Below, piece after piece: positions 16,000 through 24,309 of a DNA stretch of 64,000 nucleotides. The first letter of the stretch is position 1; every line of letters begins with the position of its first letter. The notes beneath the pieces are model-generated. The model was not told where the DNA came from, did no database searches, and worked only from the letters and a program-made list of their open reading frames with translations. This stretch comes from Agrobacterium cucumeris (GTDB lineage Bacteria; Pseudomonadota; Alphaproteobacteria; Rhizobiales; Rhizobiaceae), in assembly GCF_030036535.1 (NCBI RefSeq), contig NZ_CP080388.1, positions 1,171,001 through 1,235,000 of the forward strand, in the 5' to 3' direction. The position numbers were made by a program, and so were the translations under genes.

Positions 16000-17070
16000 T
16001 CAAGCCGCTTTGCCGATGGCGCGGCCATTCGCGTCAAAGGCCATCAAATGCCGTGTATCAAGAAACAGTTCGATGTCCCTGTCCGGCTCGATATCGTGAA
16101 TGCCATGCGCCAGCATGACCCAGCGCCGGCCCGAAAATTCCACATGCACGAAGCTTTCCGATCCGGCGATTTCCGAAATCAGCGTTCGCGCCCGAATGGA
16201 TTGCCGCGCTTCTCCCTTCGCATAGGGGAAGAGGTGGTGTGGCTGGAAGGCTATCGTCACCGGGCCGTCCGGCATGGCGGCAAGATGGGCTGGAACCGCG
16301 ACCACGGCATGATCCGCACGGGTGAAAGCATTGCCGGCCTTGATGACCTCAATGGTGTTAAGCGGCGGATCTGCGAAGATTTCCGCGGTCACGATATCCA
16401 CCGGATGCCGGTAAACCTCGATGGTGCGGCTGAACTGCGTCACCCTTCCCTCATTAAGCGTCGCGGTATTGCCACCCAGCAGCAGTGCCTCGGAAGGTTC
16501 GGTGGTGGCATAAACGAAAATTGCGCCGGATTCCGCGAAAATGCGCGGCAATTCCTCGCGTAGTTCCTCGCGCAACTTGTAATCGAGATTGGCCAACGGC
16601 TCATCGAGCAGCACCAGATTGGCGTTCTTGACGATGGCGCGGGCGAGCGCCGTGCGCTGCTGCTGGCCACCGGAAAGATTGAGCGGCGTCCGGTCGAGAT
16701 AGGGCGTCAGCTTCAGAAGCTCGGCGGCTTTCCTCACCTCCCGATCAATGGTTGCCTGGTCTCTACCGGCAACCCGCATCGGCGAGGCGATGTTTTCGTA
16801 GACACTCAGCGCCGGATAGTTGATGAACTGCTGATAGACCATGGCGACGTTGCGCTTCTGCACCGGCCAGCCCGTCACGTCCTCACCATTAAAGAAGATC
16901 GCGCCGCCGCTCGGCTTGTCCAGCCCGGCCATCAGCCGCATCAGCGTCGTCTTGCCCGAAAGTGTCGGTCCAAGCAGGACGTTCAGGCTTCCGCGCTGCA
17001 ACGTCAGATCGGTCGGGTGAATATGATATTCACCGCCGGCCATCTTCGAGACGTTTCGCAATTCAAGCAT
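16000..17070 (-). CDS. glpS: glycerol ABC transporter, ATP-binding protein 1
   Basis: A 356-residue MalK-type ATPase with Walker A GPTLSGKTT (an unusual loop with T-L-S in place of S-G-C), Q-loop region VAMVYQQFINYPALSVYEN, signature LSGGQQQRTALARAIV and Walker B NLVLLDEPLANLDYK. A C-terminal TOBE-type domain follows. It powers glycerol import together with GlpT. It starts 37 bp after glpD. Confidence 0.9.
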   Translation of the reverse strand: MLELRNVSKMAGGEYHIHPTDLTLQRGSLNVLLGPTLSGKTTLMRLMAGLDKPSGGAIFFNGEDVTGWPVQKRNVAMVYQQFINYPALSVYENIASPMRVAGRDQATIDREVRKAAELLKLTPYLDRTPLNLSGGQQQRTALARAIVKNANLVLLDEPLANLDYKLREELREELPRIFAESGAIFVYATTEPSEALLLGGNTATLNEGRVTQFSRTIEVYRHPVDIVTAEIFADPPLNTIEVIKAGNAFTRADHAVVAVPAHLAAMPDGPVTIAFQPHHLFPYAKGEARQSIRARTLISEIAGSESFVHVEFSGRRWVMLAHGIHDIEPDRDIELFLDTRHLMAFDANGRAIGKAA

Positions 17071-17107
17071 GTTGATCCAAAGCCTCCTCCGCTTTTCGAT
17101 CGGATCG

Positions 17108-18631
17108 TCAGATTGCCTTCAAGCGTTCCCCTGCAATGTCTTCGATATAGTCCTCCAGCCCGCGCACCTCTTCAGGAGTGAAAAAAAGCCCCTGCTTGGT
17201 GCGGCGCCACAGAATATCCTCCGCCGTCAGCGCCCATTCCCGCGCCATCAGCCAGTGAACCTCGACCTCATAAAGCGTACCGCCGAAATGACGGCCCAGT
17301 GCTGCCGCATCCGTGGCAGAACCGATCATTGCCGTCGCATCCGTTCCGTAGCAGCGGACGAGCCGCCCGGCATGTCGCTCTTCCAGGAAGGGGTAACGCG
17401 AACGCAGGGCCGAAACCTCTGCACCGTAAGCCTCTGCACCGAAGTTCCCGCCCGGCAAATGCGAACCCGCCGTCCAGGGCGCACCCTTTTCGCCCAGCGC
17501 ATCGCCGATTTTTTCAAGAGCATGTTCGGCAAGCCGCCGATAAGTGGTAAGCTTGCCGCCGAAAATATTGAGCAAAGGTGCTTCGCCCTCCGCTCCATCA
17601 GTTTTCAGCACATAATCGCGGGTCGCTTCCTGCGCTTTCGACGCGCCGTCGTCGAACAGTGGCCGCACGCCGGAATAGGTCCAGACGATATCGTCCTGCG
17701 TAACCGGTTCGGCAAAATATTCGCTGGCCGCGCTGCAAAGATAGCTGATTTCCTCCGCGGTGATCTTAACAGCGCGGGGATCGGCGGTATAGTCGCGATC
17801 CGTCGTGCCGATCAGCGTGAAGTCCTGTTCATAAGGGATGGCGAAGATGATCCGACCGTCCGGATTCTGGAAAAAATAGGCGCGCGGATCGGCAAACTTC
17901 TTGCGCACGATGATATGGCTGCCCTGCACGAGGCGGACATTATGCACGTTATTTTTGCCGAATGTGGAAGCGAGAACCTTGTCCACCCAGGGGCCGGCGG
18001 CATTCACCAGCATGCGTGCCCGGTAGGTCGCGCTTTCCCCGGCAGCGCTTTTTGTTTCAACCCGCCAGAAGGCGCCTTCGCGCCGCGCTGAAACCACCTG
18101 CGTGCGGTTGAGGATCAGGGCGCCACGATCAGCGGCATCGCGGGCGTTCAGCACGACAAGCCGGGCATCATCCACCCAGCCGTCGGAATATTCGAAAGCG
18201 CGGGCGAAAATCGGCTTCAGCGGTTTTCCGGCGGGATCGCGGCGCAGATCAAGCGAACGGGTGGCAGGCAGAAGCTTGCGGCCGCCGAGGTGATCATAAA
18301 GAAAAAGTCCGAGACGCACGAGCCAGGCCGGACGCACGCCACCTTTCTGAAACGGCAGAACGAAACGCATGGGCCAGATGATGTGCGGCGCCATGGCCCA
18401 CAACACCTCGCGCTCCATCAGCGCTTCGCGCACCAGACGAAACTCATAATGTTCGAGATAACGCAAACCGCCATGGATGAGCTTGGTCGCGGCGGACGAG
18501 GTGCCGGAGGCAAAATCGTTCATTTCCGCAAGTGCAACGGAATAACCCCTGCCAACGGCATCACGCGCAATGCCGCAGCCATTGATGCCGCCGCCGATCA
18601 CGAAAATATCGTGGATTGCCTCGTCAGACAT
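17108..18631 (-). CDS. glpD: glycerol-3-phosphate dehydrogenase (aerobic, FAD)
   Basis: A 507-residue membrane-associated flavoenzyme that oxidises sn-glycerol 3-phosphate to dihydroxyacetone phosphate and passes electrons to quinone. FAD-binding motif IFVIGGGINGCGIARDA is at residues 10-26, then SAATKLIHGGLRYLE, and later LVNAAGPWVDKV and IGTTDRDYTADP. The C-terminal region is the usual GlpD cap. It is first in the operon glpDSTPQUV(K), after glpR, as in R. leguminosarum. Confidence 0.95.
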   Translation of the reverse strand: MSDEAIHDIFVIGGGINGCGIARDAVGRGYSVALAEMNDFASGTSSAATKLIHGGLRYLEHYEFRLVREALMEREVLWAMAPHIIWPMRFVLPFQKGGVRPAWLVRLGLFLYDHLGGRKLLPATRSLDLRRDPAGKPLKPIFARAFEYSDGWVDDARLVVLNARDAADRGALILNRTQVVSARREGAFWRVETKSAAGESATYRARMLVNAAGPWVDKVLASTFGKNNVHNVRLVQGSHIIVRKKFADPRAYFFQNPDGRIIFAIPYEQDFTLIGTTDRDYTADPRAVKITAEEISYLCSAASEYFAEPVTQDDIVWTYSGVRPLFDDGASKAQEATRDYVLKTDGAEGEAPLLNIFGGKLTTYRRLAEHALEKIGDALGEKGAPWTAGSHLPGGNFGAEAYGAEVSALRSRYPFLEERHAGRLVRCYGTDATAMIGSATDAAALGRHFGGTLYEVEVHWLMAREWALTAEDILWRRTKQGLFFTPEEVRGLEDYIEDIAGERLKAI

Positions 18632-18703
18632 GAATTCTCCCGCGCTTTCATCGACGCTCTCCTCATCGATATATTGAAAGCACAGACATCTAATTCGAAG
18701 ACA

Positions 18704-18721
18704 AAACGAATGTCAAACGAA
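18704..18721. promoter_or_regulatory. candidate GlpR boxes upstream of glpD
   Basis: AAACGAA occurs twice (18704-18710 and 18715-18721), 11 bp apart and so on the same face of the helix, about 75-90 bp ahead of glpD. On the transcribed strand they read TTCGTTT. The same motif forms an inverted repeat ahead of glpR at 19538-19564. DeoR-family repressors bind such repeats; the link to GlpR is inference. Confidence 0.5.
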
Positions 18722-18738
18722 ATTCCGATGGCGCAGGA

Positions 18739-19512
18739 TCAGGTCTCCCGCGCCTCGGTTTCAATCAGCCGAACGTCATGATCGGCACAGATGGAACGGA
18801 TGGAATCGACCGGGCAGTGGTCGGTAATAAAAGTATGCACCTGCGAAAGATGGCCGATGCGCACCGGGGCCGTCCGCTCGAATTTGAGCGAGTCCGACAC
18901 CAGAATGACATGGCGGGCATTGGAGATGATCGCCTGCGCGACCTTGACCTCGCGGAAATCGAAATCCAGCAGAGCGCCGTCCTCATCAATGGCCGAAACG
19001 CCAATGACGGCAAAATCGACTTTGAACTGGCGGATGAAGTCGACCGCCGCCTCACCGACGATGCCGCCATCTGAACCGCGCACCACGCCGCCGGCAATCA
19101 CCACTTCAATGCCCGGGAAAACCCGCAACCTGTTGGCAACATTGATATTGTTGGTGATGACCATCAATTCGTGGTGGTCCGCCAAAGCTTCACCCACCGA
19201 CTCGGTCGTCGTGCCGATGTTGATAAAAAGCGACGAGTTATTGGGAATGAGGGCAGCGGCAGCAGCCCCGATCGCCTGTTTTTCAACAGATGCAATCGCG
19301 CGGCGCGCTTCGTATTTGACGTTTTCATTGCCGCTTGGAAAAAGTGCGCCGCCATGGATGCGCGTCAGCACCCTGGTGTCGCAGAGATCGTTTAGGTCCT
19401 TGCGAATTGTCTGGGGGGTCACCGAAAAGCGCGCCGCCAGCTCATCGACCAGCACCCGCCCGTTCGCTTTCGCCAGCGCAACGATTTCATCCTGACGCGG
19501 TGTGAGCAGCAT
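18739..19512 (-). CDS. glpR: DeoR-family repressor of the glycerol operon
   Basis: A 257-residue DeoR-type regulator. The N-terminal helix-turn-helix contains LTPRQDEIVALAKANGRVLV and RFSVTPQTIRKDLNDLCD. The C-terminal sugar-phosphate sensor domain has IGTTTESVGEAL and VIGVSAIDEDGALLDFDF. It is upstream of glpD on the same strand, with 107 bp between. Glycerol 3-phosphate is the expected inducer. A repeated AACGAA/TTCGTT motif occurs before both glpR and glpD. Confidence 0.88.
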   Translation of the reverse strand: MLLTPRQDEIVALAKANGRVLVDELAARFSVTPQTIRKDLNDLCDTRVLTRIHGGALFPSGNENVKYEARRAIASVEKQAIGAAAAALIPNNSSLFINIGTTTESVGEALADHHELMVITNNINVANRLRVFPGIEVVIAGGVVRGSDGGIVGEAAVDFIRQFKVDFAVIGVSAIDEDGALLDFDFREVKVAQAIISNARHVILVSDSLKFERTAPVRIGHLSQVHTFITDHCPVDSIRSICADHDVRLIETEARET

Positions 19513-19537
19513 TTCACCCTCCCTCCTCTTTCAATTT

Positions 19538-19564
19538 TTTCGTTTTATTGAAGAGCGAACGAAA
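19538..19564. promoter_or_regulatory. candidate GlpR operator ahead of glpR
   Basis: TTTCGTT (19538-19544) and AACGAAA (19558-19564) form an inverted repeat with a 13-bp spacer, 26 bp upstream of the glpR start. The half-site matches the direct repeats before glpD, which suggests one regulator for both promoters. Confidence 0.5.
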
Positions 19565-19652
19565 AACCAATGTCAAGGGAAGGTTTGTGGCGGTGCGTTC
19601 TACCTGTCTGCGAATATGCCTGAAACACGCAATGGGGTTGCCCACGAACTCA

Positions 19653-21131
19653 TTAGCCGGCTTTCTGAGCTATCCTTGAGGCGACCCCCTGCATATCGAT
19701 ACCGGAGAATCCCGAAGACGCGGCACTGAACGCATCGCCGATACCGATCAGGATAGGTTCGTTCACGCCCAGTCTCTCGACTGCCGCAGCCAGTTGCGCG
19801 AGCGAACCGCACCAGCGCTGTTCATTTGCCCGGCTGACGGCAATCATCACCGCAACGGGCGTAGAAGCAGGCATGCCGTGGGCGAGCAGCGAGGACTGGA
19901 TATCAGCTGCGGTGCGGCCACCCATATAAAAAACAGTGGTCACGGCGGGATTGGAAAGCGATGCCCAATCGATATTCTCCGGCAACTTTCCCTGCCGCGA
20001 ATGGCCGGTGACGAAGCGAACAGACTGGGCATGGTCGCGATGCGTCAGGGAGACGCCGAGGCGCGAGGCCATGGCGCTTGCGGCGGTAATGCCCGGCACG
20101 ACGTCGACCGGGATATTTTCAGCCTCCAGCGCGGCGATCTCCTCGCCGGCGCGCCCGAAAATCATCGGATCACCGGATTTCAGCCGCACCACCCGTTTGC
20201 CGGCCTTGGCGAGGCGGATCATCATGTCATTAATGTCTTCCTGCTTGCAGCTTTCCCGGCCACCGCGCTTGCCGACCAGCATGCGCTTCGCCTCCCGCCG
20301 CGCCAGCTCCAGTACCTCCGCTGACACGAGATCATCGAATAAGATGACATCGGCGGCCTGCAGGGCCCGAACCGCTTTCAGCGTCAGAAGTTCGGCATCG
20401 CCCGGCCCGGCCCCCACGAGCGTTACGCGTCCGCGCGATAGGCCGGTGCCGGCGTCCTGCGTTCCAATATCCGTCAGCAGCCGTTCTTCGCTGCTCTCAT
20501 CCAGCCTTTCGGTAAAGGCCCGATCGACGAAATTTTCCCAGAAAGATCGCCGTGACGGGCCGGGTGCGAGCCGCAGATTAACGCGATCACGGATCGTCTG
20601 GGCAAGTGCGCCCCAATCCTTCAGGGCCAGCGGCAGCAATGTCTCGATGCGCCGGCGGATGGCCTGCGCCAGAATGGGGGCTGCGCCATCGGTGGAAATC
20701 GATACCACCACCGGCGAGCGATTGACGATGGAGCCGAACTGGAACTGGCAAAATTCCGGCTTGTCGATGACATTGACGGGAACGCCGGCAGCCCGCGCAG
20801 CGGAATAAAAGGCTTTTCCTTCCACATCCGTTTCGCAATCCGCCAGCGCCAGTTCGGCATTGTCGAATATGCCATAATGCCAGGATTGGTCGTGAAAGCT
20901 CAAGGCCGGGTTCTTTGCAATAAGGGTCGTGAATGTCTCCGACAAATCTTGCTTGTCGCAATAGACATGCACCGTAGCACCGCAGGCGAGCAGCAGTTCC
21001 GCTTTCCAGGCGGCCCCATCCGACCCTCCCGCAAGCACCACACGCTTACCCTCCAGCCCCCAGAAAACTGGTAATTTGGCCAACTTTTCCATGCGCGCCG
21101 GTTCATTCCGCTGCGGTTTTAAGGCATCCAT
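19653..21131 (-). CDS. cysG: sirohaem synthase (CysG, trifunctional)
   Basis: A 493-residue fusion. The N-terminal part (about 15-220) is the precorrin-2 dehydrogenase/sirohydrochlorin ferrochelatase, with RVVLAGGSDGAAWKAELLL and NVIDKPEFCQFQFGSIVNR. The C-terminal part (about 235-480) is uroporphyrinogen-III C-methyltransferase, with VTLVGAGPGDAELLTLKA, VRLKSGDPMIFGRAGEE and VVPGITAASAMASRLG. It makes sirohaem for the nitrite reductase NirB encoded upstream. The ATG at 21131 has AGGGGGA 7 nt ahead and overlaps the end of nasA by 29 bp; ATG 21092 is the alternative but lacks a ribosome site. Confidence 0.93.
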   Translation of the reverse strand: MDALKPQRNEPARMEKLAKLPVFWGLEGKRVVLAGGSDGAAWKAELLLACGATVHVYCDKQDLSETFTTLIAKNPALSFHDQSWHYGIFDNAELALADCETDVEGKAFYSAARAAGVPVNVIDKPEFCQFQFGSIVNRSPVVVSISTDGAAPILAQAIRRRIETLLPLALKDWGALAQTIRDRVNLRLAPGPSRRSFWENFVDRAFTERLDESSEERLLTDIGTQDAGTGLSRGRVTLVGAGPGDAELLTLKAVRALQAADVILFDDLVSAEVLELARREAKRMLVGKRGGRESCKQEDINDMMIRLAKAGKRVVRLKSGDPMIFGRAGEEIAALEAENIPVDVVPGITAASAMASRLGVSLTHRDHAQSVRFVTGHSRQGKLPENIDWASLSNPAVTTVFYMGGRTAADIQSSLLAHGMPASTPVAVMIAVSRANEQRWCGSLAQLAAAVERLGVNEPILIGIGDAFSAASSGFSGIDMQGVASRIAQKAG

Positions 21132-23751
21132 CGATGATCCCCCTGATTTCGGCGCGGCACGAGCCGCAATTGGTTCCGGCATTCAACGCCTTGCCGATGG
21201 CTTCGACGCTGTGGCAGCCATCGCGGATGGCGGCGGTGATCTGATTGACCCCAACATTAAAGCAGGAGCAGACCGTCGCACCCGGATCGGCCCGCCCGGC
21301 ACCGGGGCGACCGGCAACCAGCGCAAAGCGCATGCGCAAATCCTCATGGCGCTCGGTCAATTGCGATATCGCCCAGTTGCGGGCGACGGCCACCGGCTGA
21401 TTGGCGATGAACAGCGCTGCCAAGAGGCTCTCACCATCGAAAAAGGCAAGCCGCAGATTGCCCGTCTGCCGGTCGTTGTAACCAAGCGGCTCGACCCTGA
21501 CATCGATGCCGAAAACCTGCCGCGCCCAGAGCGTCCAGTCCTGCGGTTCTTCCTCGAAGGCCAGCTCCATGCGATAGCCGCCATCCGCCTTGGCTGTCGC
21601 CCAATAGGAGCAATCCGGTGCATCCGGCCGGGTGCGGGAGATGGCGAAGCCATAGGCCTTTGCCGCAAAACGCCTTGCCCTCACCGCCACGTTTTTAGAA
21701 GCCGGCTGGCCGGAATGCGGGTCCGTGACCGGCGCAACAACCACATCGATGCGCGCCCGCGAGGCGAACTGGTCGTTCCAGTGCATTGGCGCAAAGACCG
21801 ATCCACGCGCCTGCCTTTCGCTGACCAGTGCGCGCAGCAGAACCTTGCCGTGCGGGCTTTCCAGTTCCACCAGATCGGCGCTTTCGATGCCCAGCGCCTG
21901 CGCATCACGCGGGTGAAGTTCGGCGAAAGGCTCGGCGATATGGGCGGTCAGCCGCGCACTTTTGCCGGTACGGGTCATGGTGTGCCATTGGTCGCGGATG
22001 CGGCCGGTATTCAGCGTCAGCGGATAATCGGGCGACGTTCTGCCGGTCTCCGGCAAGGCTGTGGCGATGAACCGCGCCTTGCCATCGGCATGGTAAAAAC
22101 GACCATCCGCGAAAAAGCGCGTTTCGGCATTGCCACCGGTTACGGTTTTCGGCCATTGAAAGGGTGGCATCTCTCCATAGGAATCCGGCTCGATCCCACT
22201 AATATCAAAATCCCGGCTGCCCGCATTCTCAAAGCCGGAAAGGGCCGCGTGTTCGGCAAAAATCTCCGATGGCTGGCGATAAGCGAAAGCAGCGTCGAAA
22301 CCCATGCGCCGGCCCACTTCCGCCATTTGCCACCAATCGGCCTTGGCTTCGCCGGGCACAGGGAGAAAACCGCGCTGACGGGAAATGCGCCGTTCGGAAT
22401 TGGTAACCGTGCCGTCCTTTTCGCCCCAGCCGAGTGAAGGCAAAAGCACATGGGCATGACGGGCCGTATCGGTATTGGCCATGACATCGGACACCACGAC
22501 GAAAGGACAGGCCTTGATCGCGGCTTCGACGGCACCGGCATCCGGCATCGAGACGACGGGGTTGGTGGCCATCATCCACAATGCCTTAATGCGGCCGTCG
22601 GCCACGGCCCGGAACATGTCCACCGCCTTTAGCCCGGGCTTTTGCGCAATGGCGGGCGAGGCCCAGAAACGTTGCACCCGGTCGCGGTCCTCAGCGCTTT
22701 CGAGGGCCATATGGGCGGCCAGCATGTTGGCGAGCCCGCCGACCTCGCGCCCGCCCATGGCGTTCGGCTGGCCGGTCAGCGAAAACGGCCCCATGCCCGG
22801 CCTGCCGATACGGCCGGTTGCGAGGTGGCAGTTGATGATCGCATTGACTTTGTCTGTGCCGCTTTGCGACTGGTTGACGCCCTGGCTGTAACAGGTGACG
22901 GTTTTTTCCGTGCGTTCGAACAATTCGTAAAAGGAAATCAGTTCGGCGATGGTCAGGCCGGTGGCTTCGGCGATCTCCGGCAGGCTATGCTCGCTTGCGA
23001 CCTGCATGGCGGCGTCGAAACCGGCCGTGTGGTTTTGCACGTAAGCACTATCGATCACGGAACTGACGGAAAGATGCACTAAAAGACCGGTAAACAGCGC
23101 CACATCTCCATCCGGGCAGATGGCGAGGTGCATATCGGCAATATCGGCGCTCATCGTCCGGCGCGGATCGATGACCACGACCTTCATTTCCGGCCGTGCG
23201 GTCTTTGCCGCCGCCAGCCTTTGGTAGAGAACCGGATGACACCATGCGAGGTTGGAACCGGTGAGGATCACCAGATCGGCAAGCTCCATATCCTCATAGG
23301 TGCCCGGCACCGTATCGGCTCCGAAGGCGCGGCGATGGCCGGCGACCGACGACGACATGCAGAGCCTTGAATTGGTGTCGATATTCGCCGAACCGACGAA
23401 ACCTTTCATCAGCTTGTTGGCGAGGTAATAATCCTCCGTCAGCAATTGGCCGGAGACGTAAAAGGCAACCGAATCCGGGCCATGTTCGGCGATGGTTTCA
23501 GAGAAACGGGAAGCGACGAGATCAAGCGTTTCGTCCCATGCCGCCCGTCTGCCGGCGATCTCGGGATAGAGAAGACGTCCTTCGAGGTCTATGGTTTCGG
23601 CGAGAGCCGAACCCTTGGAGCATAGCCGGCCGAAATTGGCAGGATGGTCCGGATCGCCTTTGACGGACACGACGCCGGAGTCGTTGACGGTGGCGATGAC
23701 GCCGCAGCCGACACCGCAATAAGGACAGGTGGTTTTTGTTTCAACGGGCAT
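21103..23751 (-). CDS. nasA: assimilatory nitrate reductase, large subunit with BFD domain
   Basis: An 882-residue molybdopterin enzyme that reduces nitrate to nitrite in the cytoplasm. The N-terminal [4Fe-4S] site is CPYCGVGCGV with RLCSKGSAL. Molybdenum-cofactor domains follow (NIDTNSRLCMSSSV, LTGSNLAWCHPVLYQ, YSQGVNQSQSGTDK, LNTGRIRDQWHTMTRTGK). The last 60 residues are a BFD-type [2Fe-2S] domain (VCSCFNVGVNQI, GTNCGSCRAEI), which is a known variant of the NasC/NasA type and probably an electron entry. The start at 23751 begins exactly at the iron-sulphur motif. A palindromic repeat separates it from nirD. Confidence 0.95.
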   Translation of the reverse strand: MPVETKTTCPYCGVGCGVIATVNDSGVVSVKGDPDHPANFGRLCSKGSALAETIDLEGRLLYPEIAGRRAAWDETLDLVASRFSETIAEHGPDSVAFYVSGQLLTEDYYLANKLMKGFVGSANIDTNSRLCMSSSVAGHRRAFGADTVPGTYEDMELADLVILTGSNLAWCHPVLYQRLAAAKTARPEMKVVVIDPRRTMSADIADMHLAICPDGDVALFTGLLVHLSVSSVIDSAYVQNHTAGFDAAMQVASEHSLPEIAEATGLTIAELISFYELFERTEKTVTCYSQGVNQSQSGTDKVNAIINCHLATGRIGRPGMGPFSLTGQPNAMGGREVGGLANMLAAHMALESAEDRDRVQRFWASPAIAQKPGLKAVDMFRAVADGRIKALWMMATNPVVSMPDAGAVEAAIKACPFVVVSDVMANTDTARHAHVLLPSLGWGEKDGTVTNSERRISRQRGFLPVPGEAKADWWQMAEVGRRMGFDAAFAYRQPSEIFAEHAALSGFENAGSRDFDISGIEPDSYGEMPPFQWPKTVTGGNAETRFFADGRFYHADGKARFIATALPETGRTSPDYPLTLNTGRIRDQWHTMTRTGKSARLTAHIAEPFAELHPRDAQALGIESADLVELESPHGKVLLRALVSERQARGSVFAPMHWNDQFASRARIDVVVAPVTDPHSGQPASKNVAVRARRFAAKAYGFAISRTRPDAPDCSYWATAKADGGYRMELAFEEEPQDWTLWARQVFGIDVRVEPLGYNDRQTGNLRLAFFDGESLLAALFIANQPVAVARNWAISQLTERHEDLRMRFALVAGRPGAGRADPGATVCSCFNVGVNQITAAIRDGCHSVEAIGKALNAGTNCGSCRAEIRGIIDGCLKTAAE

Positions 23752-23778
23752 GGGTTTGCCCTCTCGGTGAGCGGCGTT

Positions 23779-23950
23779 TACCCCCCTCTGTCCTACCGGA
23801 CATCTCCCCCTCAAGGGGGGAGATCGACAAGCGGAAGGCTCCTCGTTTCCTCTCCATCGGCGATGACGCCAGTTGTGAATGGAGGTTCGTGCCACAGGTG
23901 ATCTCCCCCTTAGAGAGGGAGATGCCCGGCAGGACAGAAGAGGGGGGTAA
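23779..23950. repeat. 172-bp palindromic intergenic element
   Basis: The ends are near-identical inverted repeats of about 32 bp: TTACCCCCCTCTGTCCTACC at the left and its complement, with 2 mismatches and a 3-bp indel, at the right (23917-23950). Two inner hairpins ATCTCCCCC/GGGGGAGAT (23802-23824) and ATCTCCC/GGGAGAT (23901-23923) lie inside. It resembles the dispersed palindromic elements common in Rhizobiales. It lies in the nas operon between nirD and nasA and would be transcribed as a long hairpin. Confidence 0.8.
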
Positions 23951-23968
23951 CGCCACCGCCATCGCCAT

Positions 23969-24304
23969 TCACTCCGCCGCAATCATCAGCGTTTCGAACG
24001 CTATCGAAAGCCGCCCATCCAGATTACGCACCGGAATGGTCCGCACCTCGCCCTCATCCGCCCCCAGCGCCTTGCCGGTTTCCAGCGAAATGACCCAATT
24101 GTGCAAGGGACACGTCACCGAAGCCCCATGCACGATGCCCTGGCTCAGCGGCCCGCCCTTGTGCGGGCAATGGTCCTCAATGGCGAAGACCTGATTTTCC
24201 GCCGTGCGAAACACCGCGATTTTGCCCATCGGCGTTTTCACGCAGCGCGCGCCACGCAATGGAATGTCGGAGATGTCACCAATGTCGATCCAGTTGCTGT
24301 CCAT
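23969..24304 (-). CDS. nirD: nitrite reductase small subunit (Rieske-type)
   Basis: A 111-residue Rieske-fold protein, the small subunit of NAD(P)H nitrite reductase. The Rieske ligand pattern is intact: C-P-H-K-G-G-P (EDHCPHKGG) and C-P-L-H-N-W (TCPLHNWVIS), so it may hold a [2Fe-2S] cluster, unlike many NirD proteins that have lost it. The ATG at 24304 is chosen; an in-frame GTG at 24313 overlaps the nirB stop and is the alternative. It is co-transcribed with nirB. Confidence 0.92.
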   Translation of the reverse strand: MDSNWIDIGDISDIPLRGARCVKTPMGKIAVFRTAENQVFAIEDHCPHKGGPLSQGIVHGASVTCPLHNWVISLETGKALGADEGEVRTIPVRNLDGRLSIAFETLMIAAE

Positions 24305-24309
24305 CGTTC

